NCBI GenBank assembly: GCA_964397305.1
Contig: CAYNIP010000009.1
Coordinates: 61,090-125,089 of the forward strand
DNA: 64,000 bases
Direction: 5' to 3'
From: JAAUTY01 sp964397305
GTDB taxonomy: Bacteria; Cyanobacteriota; Cyanobacteriia; Cyanobacteriales; Spirulinaceae
Within the stretch, counting starts at the first letter, position 1. The number at the start of each line of letters is the position of its first letter. This document shows, piece by piece, positions 8,836 through 18,026 of this stretch. Both the position numbers and the translations under genes were made by a program. Under the pieces are notes generated by a model. The model was not told the DNA's origin, did no database searches, and was given only the letters and a program-made list of their open reading frames with translations.

Positions 8836-10023
8836 ATGGCACTCGGAGACAAGGGCAGGAGGCGCTGGATTGTTGCTGGCGTGGCGATCGCGCTCGCCCT
8901 CCTGGGCGGGAGTAGTTGGCTGCTCTGGCGACGGGCTGCCTTCCCTCGGGCGGAGGCGACCGCCCCCGAGGCGGAGGCTCAACCCGCCCGAGTCGCAGCG
9001 GTGACGGCCCTTGGCCGCCTGGAGCCCTTGGGGGAAGTCGTTGCCGTTGCGGCTCCGCCCAGTCTGGGGGGAGCAAAGGTGGTGGATTTGCTAGTCGCCC
9101 GGGGCGATTCAGTTCGCCCCAACCAAATCATTGCCCGTCTGGACGGTTACGACCGCTATCAGGTGGCCTATGAGCGCGCCCAGCAGGAGGTGCGGGTGGC
9201 CCAAGCGGAACTGGCCGTCGTGAAGGCGGGGGCGAAACGGGGAGAAATTGTGGCGGCTGAGGCGGCGATCGCCCGTCTCCGGGCCCAGCTCGAGGGGGAG
9301 CGCCAGGCCCAGCAAGCGCGCATTGCCCGCCTCCGGGCCGAGGCGGAGCAGGCCGCCAGCGACTACCAGCGTTATCAAGACCTCTTCACAGCAGGGGCGA
9401 TCTCAGAATCAGAGTTTGAGAGCCGCAAAACCCTGGACCGGACGGCTCAGGAGAGTCTTGAGGAGGCCCAGGCAACCCTGGGCCAGAGTGAGCGCACTCT
9501 GGAGCGCCAGATCCAAGAGGCGATCGCAACGCGCGATCGCATTGCCGAAGTCCGCCCCGTGGACGTACAGCGGGCCGAAGCGGATGTTGCTCGGACCCAG
9601 GCCGTCGCCCGCCAAGCGCAAGCGGATCTGGAGCTGGGCCTAGTGCGGGCCCCCAGGGCCGGTCAAGTGCTCGCCATCAATGCGCGTCCGGGGGAGATCA
9701 TAGAATCAGGCGAGGGTCTGATTGAGCTAGGCAGTACAGAACAGATGGTCGCGATTGCGGAGGTCTACGAGAGCGACATCGGCCAAGTGCAATTGCACCA
9801 AGACGCGATCATCACCAGCGTGAGTGGTGCTTTCCCCGGCAAGCTACGGGGCCGCGTGAGCGCGATTGGTCTCAAGATTGGCAAGCGGGATGTGCTCGAT
9901 ACCGACCCGACCGCAGATGTGGATGTGCGAGTGGTCGAAGTTGATATTTTGCTTTTTCCGACCGACAGCCAGCGGGTCCCGGGCCTGACCAACGCGAAGG
10001 TTCAGGTGCAAATCTTGTTGTAG
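8836..10023 (+). CDS. DevB-like (HlyD family) membrane fusion protein
   Basis: Periplasmic adaptor of an ABC exporter. From the ATG at 8836 the protein has 395 residues; a TTG at 8782 would add 18. A membrane anchor (WIVAGVAIALALLGG) is followed by a lipoyl half-motif (GRLEPLGEVVAVAAP), a long alpha-helical hairpin rich in Ala/Glu/Arg (about residues 105-275), the second lipoyl half (LVRAPRAGQVLAI) and a beta-barrel part. The GRLEP start of the mature part is characteristic of DevB-type proteins, which in heterocyst-forming cyanobacteria work with DevC and DevA. No devC or devA follows here; a MITE and then an unrelated ABC operon come next, so its partners must be elsewhere. Confidence 0.82.
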   Translation: MALGDKGRRRWIVAGVAIALALLGGSSWLLWRRAAFPRAEATAPEAEAQPARVAAVTALGRLEPLGEVVAVAAPPSLGGAKVVDLLVARGDSVRPNQIIARLDGYDRYQVAYERAQQEVRVAQAELAVVKAGAKRGEIVAAEAAIARLRAQLEGERQAQQARIARLRAEAEQAASDYQRYQDLFTAGAISESEFESRKTLDRTAQESLEEAQATLGQSERTLERQIQEAIATRDRIAEVRPVDVQRAEADVARTQAVARQAQADLELGLVRAPRAGQVLAINARPGEIIESGEGLIELGSTEQMVAIAEVYESDIGQVQLHQDAIITSVSGAFPGKLRGRVSAIGLKIGKRDVLDTDPTADVDVRVVEVDILLFPTDSQRVPGLTNAKVQVQILL

Positions 10024-10034
10024 CTTGTCCCTAA

Positions 10035-10150
10035 GAGCGTGTCTGAAAAGTTTCCCAGAAGCGAGAGCTGATTAGAGTTTCAGTCCTCTGTTCGCAATTC
10101 CCTGAAAGCCAATCCTCACAAGGGTTTCAGCCAACTTTTCAGACATATTC
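10035..10150. mobile_element. MITE-like element with 18-bp terminal inverted repeats
   Basis: The ends GAGCGTGTCTGAAAAGTT (10035-10052) and AACTTTTCAGACATATTC (10133-10150) are inverted repeats matching at 15 of 18 positions, the inner 13 perfectly. The element is flanked by the 3-bp direct repeat TAA at 10032-10034 and 10151-10153, as a target-site duplication would be. It encodes nothing. The size of 116 bp and the structure point to a nonautonomous derivative of an insertion sequence; the 3-bp duplication would suit an IS5-group element (inference). Confidence 0.75.
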
Positions 10151-10355
10151 TAAGCGGCAGCCTGGAGCATCCCCCTCCGTCTCTCTTGGCCAGGAGGCCG
10201 CAGCGTCTGAAACTCCCTTGCTCAGGGAGGCCGGGGGAATAATTCCCCAGGACCGGGTGCGAATCGGCCCAGTCGCGTGTACCATCGGGATCACCCAAAT
10301 CAGCAAGGCTGGCCTGCTATAGTGAGAGGTCGAAACAGGCCACGACCTGTAACTC

Positions 10356-11393
10356 ATGATTGAAGTCGAACATCTCAGCAAGGTTTACGGGACAACCTCG
10401 GCCATTCAAGACATTGCCTTTACGGTGGCGGCGGGGGAAATTATGGGTTTCCTCGGCCCCAATGGTGCGGGTAAAACGACCACCATGCGGATTCTCACGG
10501 GCTATCTGCCGGCGACGACTGGGACAGCCCGGATTGCTGGCTACGATGTCCATGAGGACTCCCTGGCGGTGCGGCAGCGCATTGGCTACTTGCCCGAGAT
10601 GCCGCCGCTTTATCCGGATATGAGCGTGGAGTGCTTTTTGCATTTTGTGGCTCGAATTAAGGGGGTGGCGGCGGGCGATCGCCCCAAGCAGATCGATCTG
10701 GCGATCGCCCGCTGCAATCTGGAAGAAAAGCGCCAAGTCTTGATCCGTAAACTCTCCAAGGGCTTCCGCCAACGGGTGGGCCTTGCCCAGGCGATTGTCC
10801 ACAATCCCCCCGTGATCGTCCTGGACGAGCCCACGGTCGGCCTCGATCCGCGCCAAATCAATGGGGTGCGGAACCTGATCAAAAGCTTGGCGGGCGATCA
10901 CACGATTGTGCTTTCCACCCATATCCTGCCGGAAGTGAGTATGACCTGCGATCGCGTCACGATCGTCAATCGCGGGCGCGTGGTCGCTACCGACACTCCG
11001 GATCAGCTCATGGCCCAGCTCGCGGGCAGCGTGGGCTACGACCTAGAGGTAGAAGGCAATGCCATGCTGGTCGAGCCCCTGCTGCGAGTCACGCCAGGGG
11101 TGCGGGATGTGGAGCTGTCAGCCCTAGCGGGCGGCCGCTGGGCGATCCGGGCGATCGCCGAGCCCGGGGCCGAGCCCGGCCGGGAACTCGCGGCTACCGT
11201 CGTGAATACGGGCCTCAGCCTGCACGAAATGCGCCGCGCTCGTCCCACCCTCGAGGATGTCTTCCTGGAGTTGACCACCGAAGAAGTGGTGATCGCCGAC
11301 GACGAGCCCGACGCCACTGACCCAGCCCCCGAGCCGGCGGCCCCGGCTGTCGGTTCCGAGTCCAGTCCCCCAACCCCCGCCAACCAATCGTGA
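10356..11393 (+). CDS. ABC transporter ATP-binding protein (GldA-like)
   Basis: 345 residues. Walker A GPNGAGKTTT is at about residues 33-42, the signature LSKGFRQRVGLAQA near 134, Walker B VIVLDEPTVGLD near 154 and the switch histidine in LSTHIL near 190. The C-terminal 80 residues are an accessory domain ending in an acidic Pro/Ala-rich tail. It is the first gene of a tight operon: its stop overlaps the GTG start of the permease gene by 4 bp, and a Gldg-family gene follows. This order (ATPase, ABC-2 permease, GldG-like) resembles GldA-GldF-GldG of Bacteroidetes gliding; in cyanobacteria the substrate is unknown. A TATAGT box at about 10318 may be its -10 element. Confidence 0.9.
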   Translation: MIEVEHLSKVYGTTSAIQDIAFTVAAGEIMGFLGPNGAGKTTTMRILTGYLPATTGTARIAGYDVHEDSLAVRQRIGYLPEMPPLYPDMSVECFLHFVARIKGVAAGDRPKQIDLAIARCNLEEKRQVLIRKLSKGFRQRVGLAQAIVHNPPVIVLDEPTVGLDPRQINGVRNLIKSLAGDHTIVLSTHILPEVSMTCDRVTIVNRGRVVATDTPDQLMAQLAGSVGYDLEVEGNAMLVEPLLRVTPGVRDVELSALAGGRWAIRAIAEPGAEPGRELAATVVNTGLSLHEMRRARPTLEDVFLELTTEEVVIADDEPDATDPAPEPAAPAVGSESSPPTPANQS

Positions 11394-12178
11394 TCACGCT
11401 GGCCAACATCATCGCGGTCTTCCGCAAGGAATTACAGTTCTACTTCGTCTCACCCCTCGCCTACGTCGTGGCGGGGATCTTCTGGCTACTTTCCGGCTTC
11501 TTCTTCGTCACGATTCTGAACACCAACATTCAGGATATGGCCGCGCGCGAGCAGATGGGCATCCCCCTCCCACCGCTCGATGTCCCTTACCTGTTCCTGC
11601 TGCAATTTCTCAGCGTCATGGGCCTCATCTCCCTGTTTGTCCTCCCTGTGCTCTCCATGGGACTCTATGCCGACGAGCGCCGCAACGGCACCCTAGAACT
11701 GCTGGCTACGTCCCCCCTGACCAACTGGGTGGTGGCCATGGGCAAACTCCTTGGCGTTGTCACCTTCTTTACCGCCATGGTGCTGCCGTTGCTGCTCTGC
11801 GAGGCGATCGCCTTCAGCGCCGCCAGTCCGCCGGTACCGCCCGCCGTGCCCCTCCTGGCCCATTTGGGGCTGATTCTGATGGCAGCGGCGATTCTCTCCT
11901 TGGGGATGTTCATCTCCTCCCTCACCGATAGCTCCCTGCTGGCGGCCCTAATGACCTTTGCCCTCGTCGTCCTGCTGTGGACAGGGGATCTGCTCGCCGA
12001 CCGCCTCGGTCAGCCCTTGGGCGACATCCTGGCCCACATCTCCCTCATCCGCCACTACAACAACTGGGTCCAGGGCATCTTCGACACCAGTAGCCTATTC
12101 CTCTTTGCGAGTTATATTGTCTTGGGGCTGTTTTTGACAGCGCAATCGATTGAGGCCCTCCGGTTCCAGCGTTCCTGA
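11390..12178 (+). CDS. ABC-2 type permease (GldF-like)
   Basis: 262 residues with about six membrane segments. The start is GTG at 11390, overlapping the ATPase stop in GTGA, which implies translational coupling. The motif YADERRNGTLELLATSPLTN is the hallmark loop of ABC-2 permeases whose partners are GldA-type ATPases. Inner-membrane component of the exporter encoded with the genes on both sides. Confidence 0.88.
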   Translation: MITLANIIAVFRKELQFYFVSPLAYVVAGIFWLLSGFFFVTILNTNIQDMAAREQMGIPLPPLDVPYLFLLQFLSVMGLISLFVLPVLSMGLYADERRNGTLELLATSPLTNWVVAMGKLLGVVTFFTAMVLPLLLCEAIAFSAASPPVPPAVPLLAHLGLILMAAAILSLGMFISSLTDSSLLAALMTFALVVLLWTGDLLADRLGQPLGDILAHISLIRHYNNWVQGIFDTSSLFLFASYIVLGLFLTAQSIEALRFQRS

Positions 12179-12220
12179 AGCCAACCCCTGTTTTGCATTG
12201 GAGCCAAGCGACTGAAAATC

Positions 12221-13828
12221 ATGAAACGATGGCCGCTCTTCGCACCCCGCTACCGCCGCCTGCTGCTCTTTGTGGGGCCGGGGATCTTGGTAGCCGGCTT
12301 AGTCGCCGGAATCCTGACCGAGACTTGGCTGCCCCTCCCCTTGGGGCTAGTCCTGCTGGGGTTGATCGTCGCGATGCTAGGGGTCCAGGGCTTTGGGGAG
12401 GCATCCTTCCGCTTTTTCGAGCAGCGCTCAACGCGGACAGGCACGGAGGCCTTGGTGGCCACCCTAGCCGTTATCGCCATCCTCGGCCTGCTAAACTTTC
12501 TCGCCGTGCGCTATCCCTGGCGCGTTGATTTCACGGAGAACCAACTCTTCACCCTCTCGCCCCAGACCCAACAACTGATCGCCAGCCTCGATCAGCCCCT
12601 CAAGGTCTGGGTCTTTGAGCCCAACCCGGCCCTGGCGGATCGCGAGTTGTTAACCAACTACCGCCGCGAAAACCGACAGCTCGATTACGAGTTCGTCGAT
12701 CCGCAAATTCAGATTGGTCTAGCGGAGCGCTTTGGTGTGCAGTTTCGCGGGGAAGTGCATCTGGAATACGGGGATAAACAGCAACTGGTGCAAACCTTGC
12801 GCGAGAATGAGCCCCTCTCAGAAGCACGGCTCACCAACGGGATTGAGCAAATCCGGCGCGATCGCCAGCTCCGCATCTACTTTCTCCAGGGTCACGGCGA
12901 GCTGAGCCTGGAACCCATTGAGGGCGGCCTGTTCCAGGCCATCTCCAGCCTCCAGGAGCGCGGCTTTCTGGTCGAGCCCCTGAACCTGCCGGAGGCGGGA
13001 GCCATTCCGGAGGAGACAGCCGTGATTGTGATCGCGAGCCCTGAGCGCGCCCTTCTGTCCGGGGAAATCAGTCAACTGCGGGACTTCCTCGAGGCCGGCG
13101 GCGGACTCTTGGTGCTGTTGGACCCGGAGAGCGATCGCAGCCTGGCCCCCTTGCTCACCGACTGGGGCATCACCCTCGATGACCGGCTGATTGTAGACCT
13201 CTCCGGGCGGGGTAGCATCGCCGGCCTCGGCCCCGCAACACCGCTGATCACCCAGTACGGCTCCCATCCGATTACCGCTGAATTTGGCGATGGCATTGCC
13301 GTGTTTCCGGTGGCCCAACCCGTGCTGATCGAAGCCAATGATGAGGAGCTCCTGGCCGTGCCCTTGGCGATTACACCGCCAGAGATGTGGGCCGAACAGG
13401 ATATTCAGGCCGAGGACACCTTAGAGTTTGATCCCGACCGGGATTTGGCTGGCCCGCTGAACCTCGGAGCTGCCGTAGAAGCCATCCCCCCAGATGTCAA
13501 CGACGATGACAATGGCTCCGAGGCCGCCGCTGCAACCGAGAGTGCAGCAGAAACCCCTCCCCAGCCCCGCTTAGTGGTCTTTGGCAACGCCCGCTTTGCG
13601 ACAAACGGCTGGTTCGATCAGCAACTCAATGGCGATCTTTTCCTCAATTCGGTCCGTTGGTTAGCGAACGACGATATGGCAACGCTCGCGGTACGGCCCC
13701 GGGAACCCCAAGAGCGCCGGATCGACCTCTCCTCCCAGCAAGCGATCATGCTCGGCTGGTTAGCCTTGGTGGTGATCCCAGCGAGCGGCTTCATGGGAGC
13801 AGGAGTGCTCTGGTGGCTGCGTCGCTAA
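12221..13828 (+). CDS. GldG-family (ABC auxiliary) membrane protein
   Basis: 535 residues, ATG at 12221, 42 bp after the permease. The N-terminus has two or three membrane segments (to about residue 100). A large extracytoplasmic domain follows, with the family-typical N-terminal piece (DFTENQLFTLSPQTQQLIASL) and a Rossmann-like part (ETAVIVIASPERALLSGEI; FLEAGGGLLVLLDPE). A final membrane helix sits at the C-terminus (AIMLGWLALVVIPASGFM). The domain composition is that of Gldg-family ABC auxiliary proteins. An acidic low-complexity insert occupies about residues 425-445. Completes the three-gene operon; molecular role not established. Confidence 0.85.
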   Translation: MKRWPLFAPRYRRLLLFVGPGILVAGLVAGILTETWLPLPLGLVLLGLIVAMLGVQGFGEASFRFFEQRSTRTGTEALVATLAVIAILGLLNFLAVRYPWRVDFTENQLFTLSPQTQQLIASLDQPLKVWVFEPNPALADRELLTNYRRENRQLDYEFVDPQIQIGLAERFGVQFRGEVHLEYGDKQQLVQTLRENEPLSEARLTNGIEQIRRDRQLRIYFLQGHGELSLEPIEGGLFQAISSLQERGFLVEPLNLPEAGAIPEETAVIVIASPERALLSGEISQLRDFLEAGGGLLVLLDPESDRSLAPLLTDWGITLDDRLIVDLSGRGSIAGLGPATPLITQYGSHPITAEFGDGIAVFPVAQPVLIEANDEELLAVPLAITPPEMWAEQDIQAEDTLEFDPDRDLAGPLNLGAAVEAIPPDVNDDDNGSEAAAATESAAETPPQPRLVVFGNARFATNGWFDQQLNGDLFLNSVRWLANDDMATLAVRPREPQERRIDLSSQQAIMLGWLALVVIPASGFMGAGVLWWLRR

Positions 13829-13877
13829 CCGGTGAGATGCTCGCGACGGCCACCCCTCCCAGGCAGCGTTAGAAGCG

Positions 13878-15917
13878 TTAGAACTGGTAGACCGCGCTGA
13901 AATAGACGCCGTTATCCTGAGCATTGCGACCCCGATCAGCCAAGTTAATAATCGGGTAGCCGTAGTCAAACCGGACCGTCAGGCCGGGAAGCACCTCCCA
14001 AATCATCCCCAGGCCGATCCCAGCAATGAACTTCTCCGGCGGCAGAGAATTGGGATTCCCCTGAGCATTCCACACCATCCCCAGGTCTAAGAACGGTGCT
14101 AGCACCAGCACCGAGTTCCCCGTCTCATCCCGCGAGAGGGTCATCCGGTTTTCCACCGAAAACCGCAGGCCATTATCGGCCGCCCGAACATTTTGGCGGA
14201 AGCCCCGCACCGACTGGCCGCCGCCAATCACGAATTGCTGAGACGGCAGCAGGGGATCGGTCGCGTACTGGAAATCGAGGGCAGCGATCAGAAAGTTATT
14301 GGAGTTAAGCACCTGGACTCGCTGCACCTGCATCAGCCAACTGCGGAAGTGGCTGTCGGGAATCTGGTCCGGGTTTGAGGTGGCCCCAAAGAGACCTGTG
14401 CCAAAGCTGAACTGGGAGCGCAGGGCCCAAGCGCCCGTGGGATCACGGCGCAGGTAGTCCTGACCGAACTTGAAGACACTGGTCGTCGTGCTGCCATCGG
14501 GGCCGGGGCCGAAGCCGAAGGGGGTCGGGCCCGCAAACGTGAAGGTCTGCCCCGTTTGGTAGGTGAAGCCAAAAGACAGCGCCAATTCTTCGCGCGGCGT
14601 TTTGATCAGGGGCTGGCGGTAGCTAAGTTCATAGAGTTGGGATTTACCGCTGATGTTCAAGATGTCAAACGGCGGCAAGATCACCCGGTTCCAGTTTACG
14701 GAGGTCCGCACCTGGAGCGTGCCGTCCATGGGGTTGAGGGGGCGGCGGTAGAGGAAGTCAATGGTATCCGAGCCCCCGGGCGTCGTGCGGCGGTAGTCAA
14801 AACGCAGTTCGTCGGCGTAGCCCGTGAGATTGATGTGACTGAAGGTGTAGCCGAGGCGCTCAGACCCCACACTGGGAGGGGAGTAGTTGTCAGCCGAGAA
14901 GGTGTTGTAGAGCCGCTTGGCCTCCGTGACCCGGACGGCCAGCAGGCTCTGGACTGGGCTGCTGCCCGTGCGGAGGCTAGCCTCAATGTTTTCGATCACG
15001 GGGTTGGCCCGCAAGAGGCGCAGTTGGTCTTCCAGGCGGCCGGTGTTCAGGGGGGGGCCGGCGGCGAGCCAGAGGCGATCGCGCACATAGTCAGCATTGA
15101 GCCGCTCCAGGCCCTCGATCTCAATGCTCTCAACGCTGCCCTCCAGAATGTTGATGCGAATGTCGCCGCTGGGCAAGGAGTCCGGGTCGAGGACCGCCCG
15201 GGAAGTGATGTAACCCTGCTCTAGATACCGCTCCGTGATCGCATCCGCCAGACTTTGCAAGGCCGCCTCACTCACGGGCTGACCGAGGTAAGGCTCCACC
15301 AGCGGCGCGAGGTCCGCTTCACTGAAAATGGTACTGCCGACCAAGCTCAGATTTCTGACCAGAATCTGACCGGCTTCCGGGGCCTCATCCCTGGCCGAGG
15401 GAGGCGCTTCAAACTCAAATTCCCGCAGGGGCTCCTCTGAGTCGGAGTCTAGGGGTGCAGGGCGGCTACCCGGTTGCAAGAAGCGATCTTCGAGGTCTTG
15501 CACCTGGGCGAGGGAGCGGGGGAAGTGCTGCCTACCGAGGGGGAAGGGAGCTAGATTGCGGTCGAGGAAGGCCGGGGCGGCGGCCAACCCCAAGGCAGCC
15601 GGGACGTGGGCCAGCGTCTCGGCCTCGGATGATACCCAGAGAGGACGGGTCTGACCCTCTAGAGGGCGAGTATCCAGGCCCGGAGCGGGCAGAAATAGCC
15701 AGCTAGGGGGCCCAGAGGCTTGCACTGGCTCGCCAAGATCGCTGGCCTGAAAGGAGATGCTGGTCGCAGATTCCATCGGCCCCGCTTGGGCTGTGCTGCT
15801 GGAAGCCCCCACAGCCCCGAAGCCAGCAACGATCGCCGAGATTAAACTTGAAGTCATGCGGACTAGGACCGAGCCCCACGGAGCTAAGGGCAACGCCTGA
15901 GGGCGCAAATGCTGCAT
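13878..15917 (-). CDS. FhaC/ShlB-type outer-membrane transporter (TpsB, POTRA + barrel)
   Basis: A two-partner secretion type barrel. The start is uncertain: an ATG at 15917 (MQHLRPQ) gives a long signal peptide, one at 15857 (MTSSLISAIVAG, cleavage near STAQA) a shorter one, and the frame is open up to 16016. A Pro-rich linker is followed by POTRA domain(s) (ILVRNLSLVGSTIFSEADL to about residue 320) with the ShlB/FhaC-typical YLEQGYITSRAVLD, then a beta-barrel with the conserved GGGQSVRGFRQN motif and a terminal aromatic residue (YQF). It would sit in the outer membrane and export a TpsA-type adhesin or haemolysin. No TpsA gene is next to it; the GldG gene converges with it. Confidence 0.88.
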   Translation of the reverse strand: MQHLRPQALPLAPWGSVLVRMTSSLISAIVAGFGAVGASSSTAQAGPMESATSISFQASDLGEPVQASGPPSWLFLPAPGLDTRPLEGQTRPLWVSSEAETLAHVPAALGLAAAPAFLDRNLAPFPLGRQHFPRSLAQVQDLEDRFLQPGSRPAPLDSDSEEPLREFEFEAPPSARDEAPEAGQILVRNLSLVGSTIFSEADLAPLVEPYLGQPVSEAALQSLADAITERYLEQGYITSRAVLDPDSLPSGDIRINILEGSVESIEIEGLERLNADYVRDRLWLAAGPPLNTGRLEDQLRLLRANPVIENIEASLRTGSSPVQSLLAVRVTEAKRLYNTFSADNYSPPSVGSERLGYTFSHINLTGYADELRFDYRRTTPGGSDTIDFLYRRPLNPMDGTLQVRTSVNWNRVILPPFDILNISGKSQLYELSYRQPLIKTPREELALSFGFTYQTGQTFTFAGPTPFGFGPGPDGSTTTSVFKFGQDYLRRDPTGAWALRSQFSFGTGLFGATSNPDQIPDSHFRSWLMQVQRVQVLNSNNFLIAALDFQYATDPLLPSQQFVIGGGQSVRGFRQNVRAADNGLRFSVENRMTLSRDETGNSVLVLAPFLDLGMVWNAQGNPNSLPPEKFIAGIGLGMIWEVLPGLTVRFDYGYPIINLADRGRNAQDNGVYFSAVYQF

Positions 15918-16231
15918 CACTATTACGGATTCCACAACCATGAACACGACCAACCATTGGTGTACCTTGGGGCAACACAGCCAACCAGCAATCTGAACTT
16001 TAGGGTTGGTCAGCACTGCCTAAGGCGACCCAGGACCAGCACAGCACCACCATGGTGTTGAGCTACCCTACCTTAACCCTGCCCCCCGGAGAGCACTCTA
16101 GTGACTGACATTATCATTAGTACGAATTGAAGGCTAGTCTAAACGCTCCGCGGCCTTTCGTAAACCGGCCGCTGCTGCTCCTCACCAGGAGCGCACGGGC
16201 CCCCAAGTCGCCGGGAACCGGAGCTGCCCCG

Positions 16232-17932
16232 TCAAGCCAGCGGCTGGGCCGCCTCACCACCGAACTGAGCCCGCAGGGCCGCGAGGCGGTCATCATCCAG
16301 TTTCTGAAACAGGGGTGGCGGCACATCAAAGGGTCGGCCCGGCTCAAGGGCTGTGAAATCGACGGCCTCCGCGAAGCGGCTGCTTTGTTCGGCGGGCGAG
16401 AGGCGCAAGGCCGCACTCAGGGTCTCAGCCGTGAAGGGAAGGAAGGGGCGGGCGGCGATCGCATAGATGCGGATCAAGTGAATGCAGGTGCGAATCACCA
16501 AGGCCGCCTGGTCGCGATCCGTTTTGAACAGGGCCCAGGGGGCGCGCTCATCGATGTACTGATTACCCACTGTCCAGAGGGCATTGAGGGTATCCGCGGC
16601 CTTGCGGAATTCCATCCCTCGGAGGTGGGTGGCGATCGCCTCCAGCTTCTCCCGGCAGGTCGCCTCCAACTGCTGCTCCGCCGGCCCCGGTTCTCCCCCA
16701 GCCGGAATCTGGCTGTCAAAGCGGGAGGCCGCAAACTTGAGAATCCGGTTGACAAAGTTGCCCAAATTATCCGCCAGGTCCTTGTTGACCTTGACCTGAA
16801 ACTGCTCCCAGGTAAAGGCCGAATCGGACGATTCGGGTGCGTTCGCCATCAAGGCATAGCGCCAATAATCGGCGGGGAGCATTTCCAGAGCCTGATCGAG
16901 AAAGACACCGCGCTTCGAGCTGGTCGAAAACTTGCCGCCGTAATAATTCAACCAGTTAAATCCCTTGATGTAATCAGCCAGCTTCCAAGGCTCCCGCGTA
17001 CCCAAGATCGTCGCTGGCCAGAGAATCGTGTGAAAGGGCAGATTATCCTTCGCCATGAACTGGACATAGCGCACCTCCCCCGCCGCTGGCTGCCACCAGC
17101 TCAGCCAATCGCGCCCCTCAGCCTGAGCCGCCCAGGCCTTCGTGATCGAGAGATAGCCAATCGGGGCATCAAACCAGACATAGAACACCTTGTGCTCAAA
17201 ACCCGCGCGGGGAACCGGAACCCCCCACTGAAGATCCCGCGTGATCCCCCGGCTCTGGAGACCTTCCTTGAGCCACTTGCGAGCAATCGATTTGGTCAAG
17301 GGCGGCCAGTCCGTCTGGTCTTCAACCCAGGCCTCCACCGCCGCACTCAGCTTGTCTAAGCGCAAAAAGAGGTGCTTGCTCTGGCGAATTTCAAGATCGG
17401 TGCTGCCCGAGATGGCCGAGCGCGGCTCGAGCAGATCCGTGGGGTTGAGGACCGAGGTGCAATTCTCGCACTGGTCGCCGCGAGCTTTGGTGTAGCCGCA
17501 CTTCGGGCAGGTCCCCTCCACATACCGGTCTGGCAAGAAGCGCTCATCGGTCAGGGAATACATCTGACTGATTTCCCGTTCTTCGATGAAGTCCTGGGCC
17601 TCGAGTTGCTGATAAAAATGCTGCGTCAGCTCCCGGTGCTCTGGGGAGGAGGTGCGGCCAAAGTGGTCGAAGGAGAGGCCGAAGCGCTGGTAAACATCGG
17701 CTTGCAACTCGTACTGGCGCTGGCAATACTCCGCTACCGTAATACCCTCTTCGAGGGCGGCGAGTTCGGCCGGCGTGCCGTGTTCGTCTGTGCCACAGAT
17801 GAAGAGAACTTCCTCGCCTTCTTGGCGAAGAAAGCGGCTGTAGACATCGGCGGGCAGCATGGAGCCGACCAAGTTACCCAGGTGCTTGATGCCGTTGATG
17901 TAGGGCAGGGCGCTGGTGACGAGATACCGCAT
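16232..17932 (-). CDS. metG: Methionyl-tRNA synthetase
   Basis: 566 residues. Class I signature HIGH appears as YINGIKHLGNL near residue 15, and the KMSKS loop as KFSTSSKRG near 335. A zinc-binding knuckle CPKC and CENC lies around residues 140-160. The anticodon-binding helical domain follows. The length and the lack of a C-terminal tRNA-binding (Trbp111-like) domain fit the short bacterial form. Charges tRNA-Met in the cytosol. Start at ATG 17932. It is followed downstream (minus strand) by a long spacer and then the FhaC-type gene. Confidence 0.95.
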   Translation of the reverse strand: MRYLVTSALPYINGIKHLGNLVGSMLPADVYSRFLRQEGEEVLFICGTDEHGTPAELAALEEGITVAEYCQRQYELQADVYQRFGLSFDHFGRTSSPEHRELTQHFYQQLEAQDFIEEREISQMYSLTDERFLPDRYVEGTCPKCGYTKARGDQCENCTSVLNPTDLLEPRSAISGSTDLEIRQSKHLFLRLDKLSAAVEAWVEDQTDWPPLTKSIARKWLKEGLQSRGITRDLQWGVPVPRAGFEHKVFYVWFDAPIGYLSITKAWAAQAEGRDWLSWWQPAAGEVRYVQFMAKDNLPFHTILWPATILGTREPWKLADYIKGFNWLNYYGGKFSTSSKRGVFLDQALEMLPADYWRYALMANAPESSDSAFTWEQFQVKVNKDLADNLGNFVNRILKFAASRFDSQIPAGGEPGPAEQQLEATCREKLEAIATHLRGMEFRKAADTLNALWTVGNQYIDERAPWALFKTDRDQAALVIRTCIHLIRIYAIAARPFLPFTAETLSAALRLSPAEQSSRFAEAVDFTALEPGRPFDVPPPLFQKLDDDRLAALRAQFGGEAAQPLA

Positions 17933-18026
17933 TCTTCCTCGCGAACGATGCTGGGGAGGCAGCCTCCCACTCCTCTGGTTAATCTACCGCAGATTCAGGG
18001 CCTGGGCGGCCCCGGCTCGGGGTCGG

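Noticed and set aside
16127..17359. 410-codon plus-strand frame opposite metG
   Set aside because: metG is certain. The antisense frame has no protein-like pattern.
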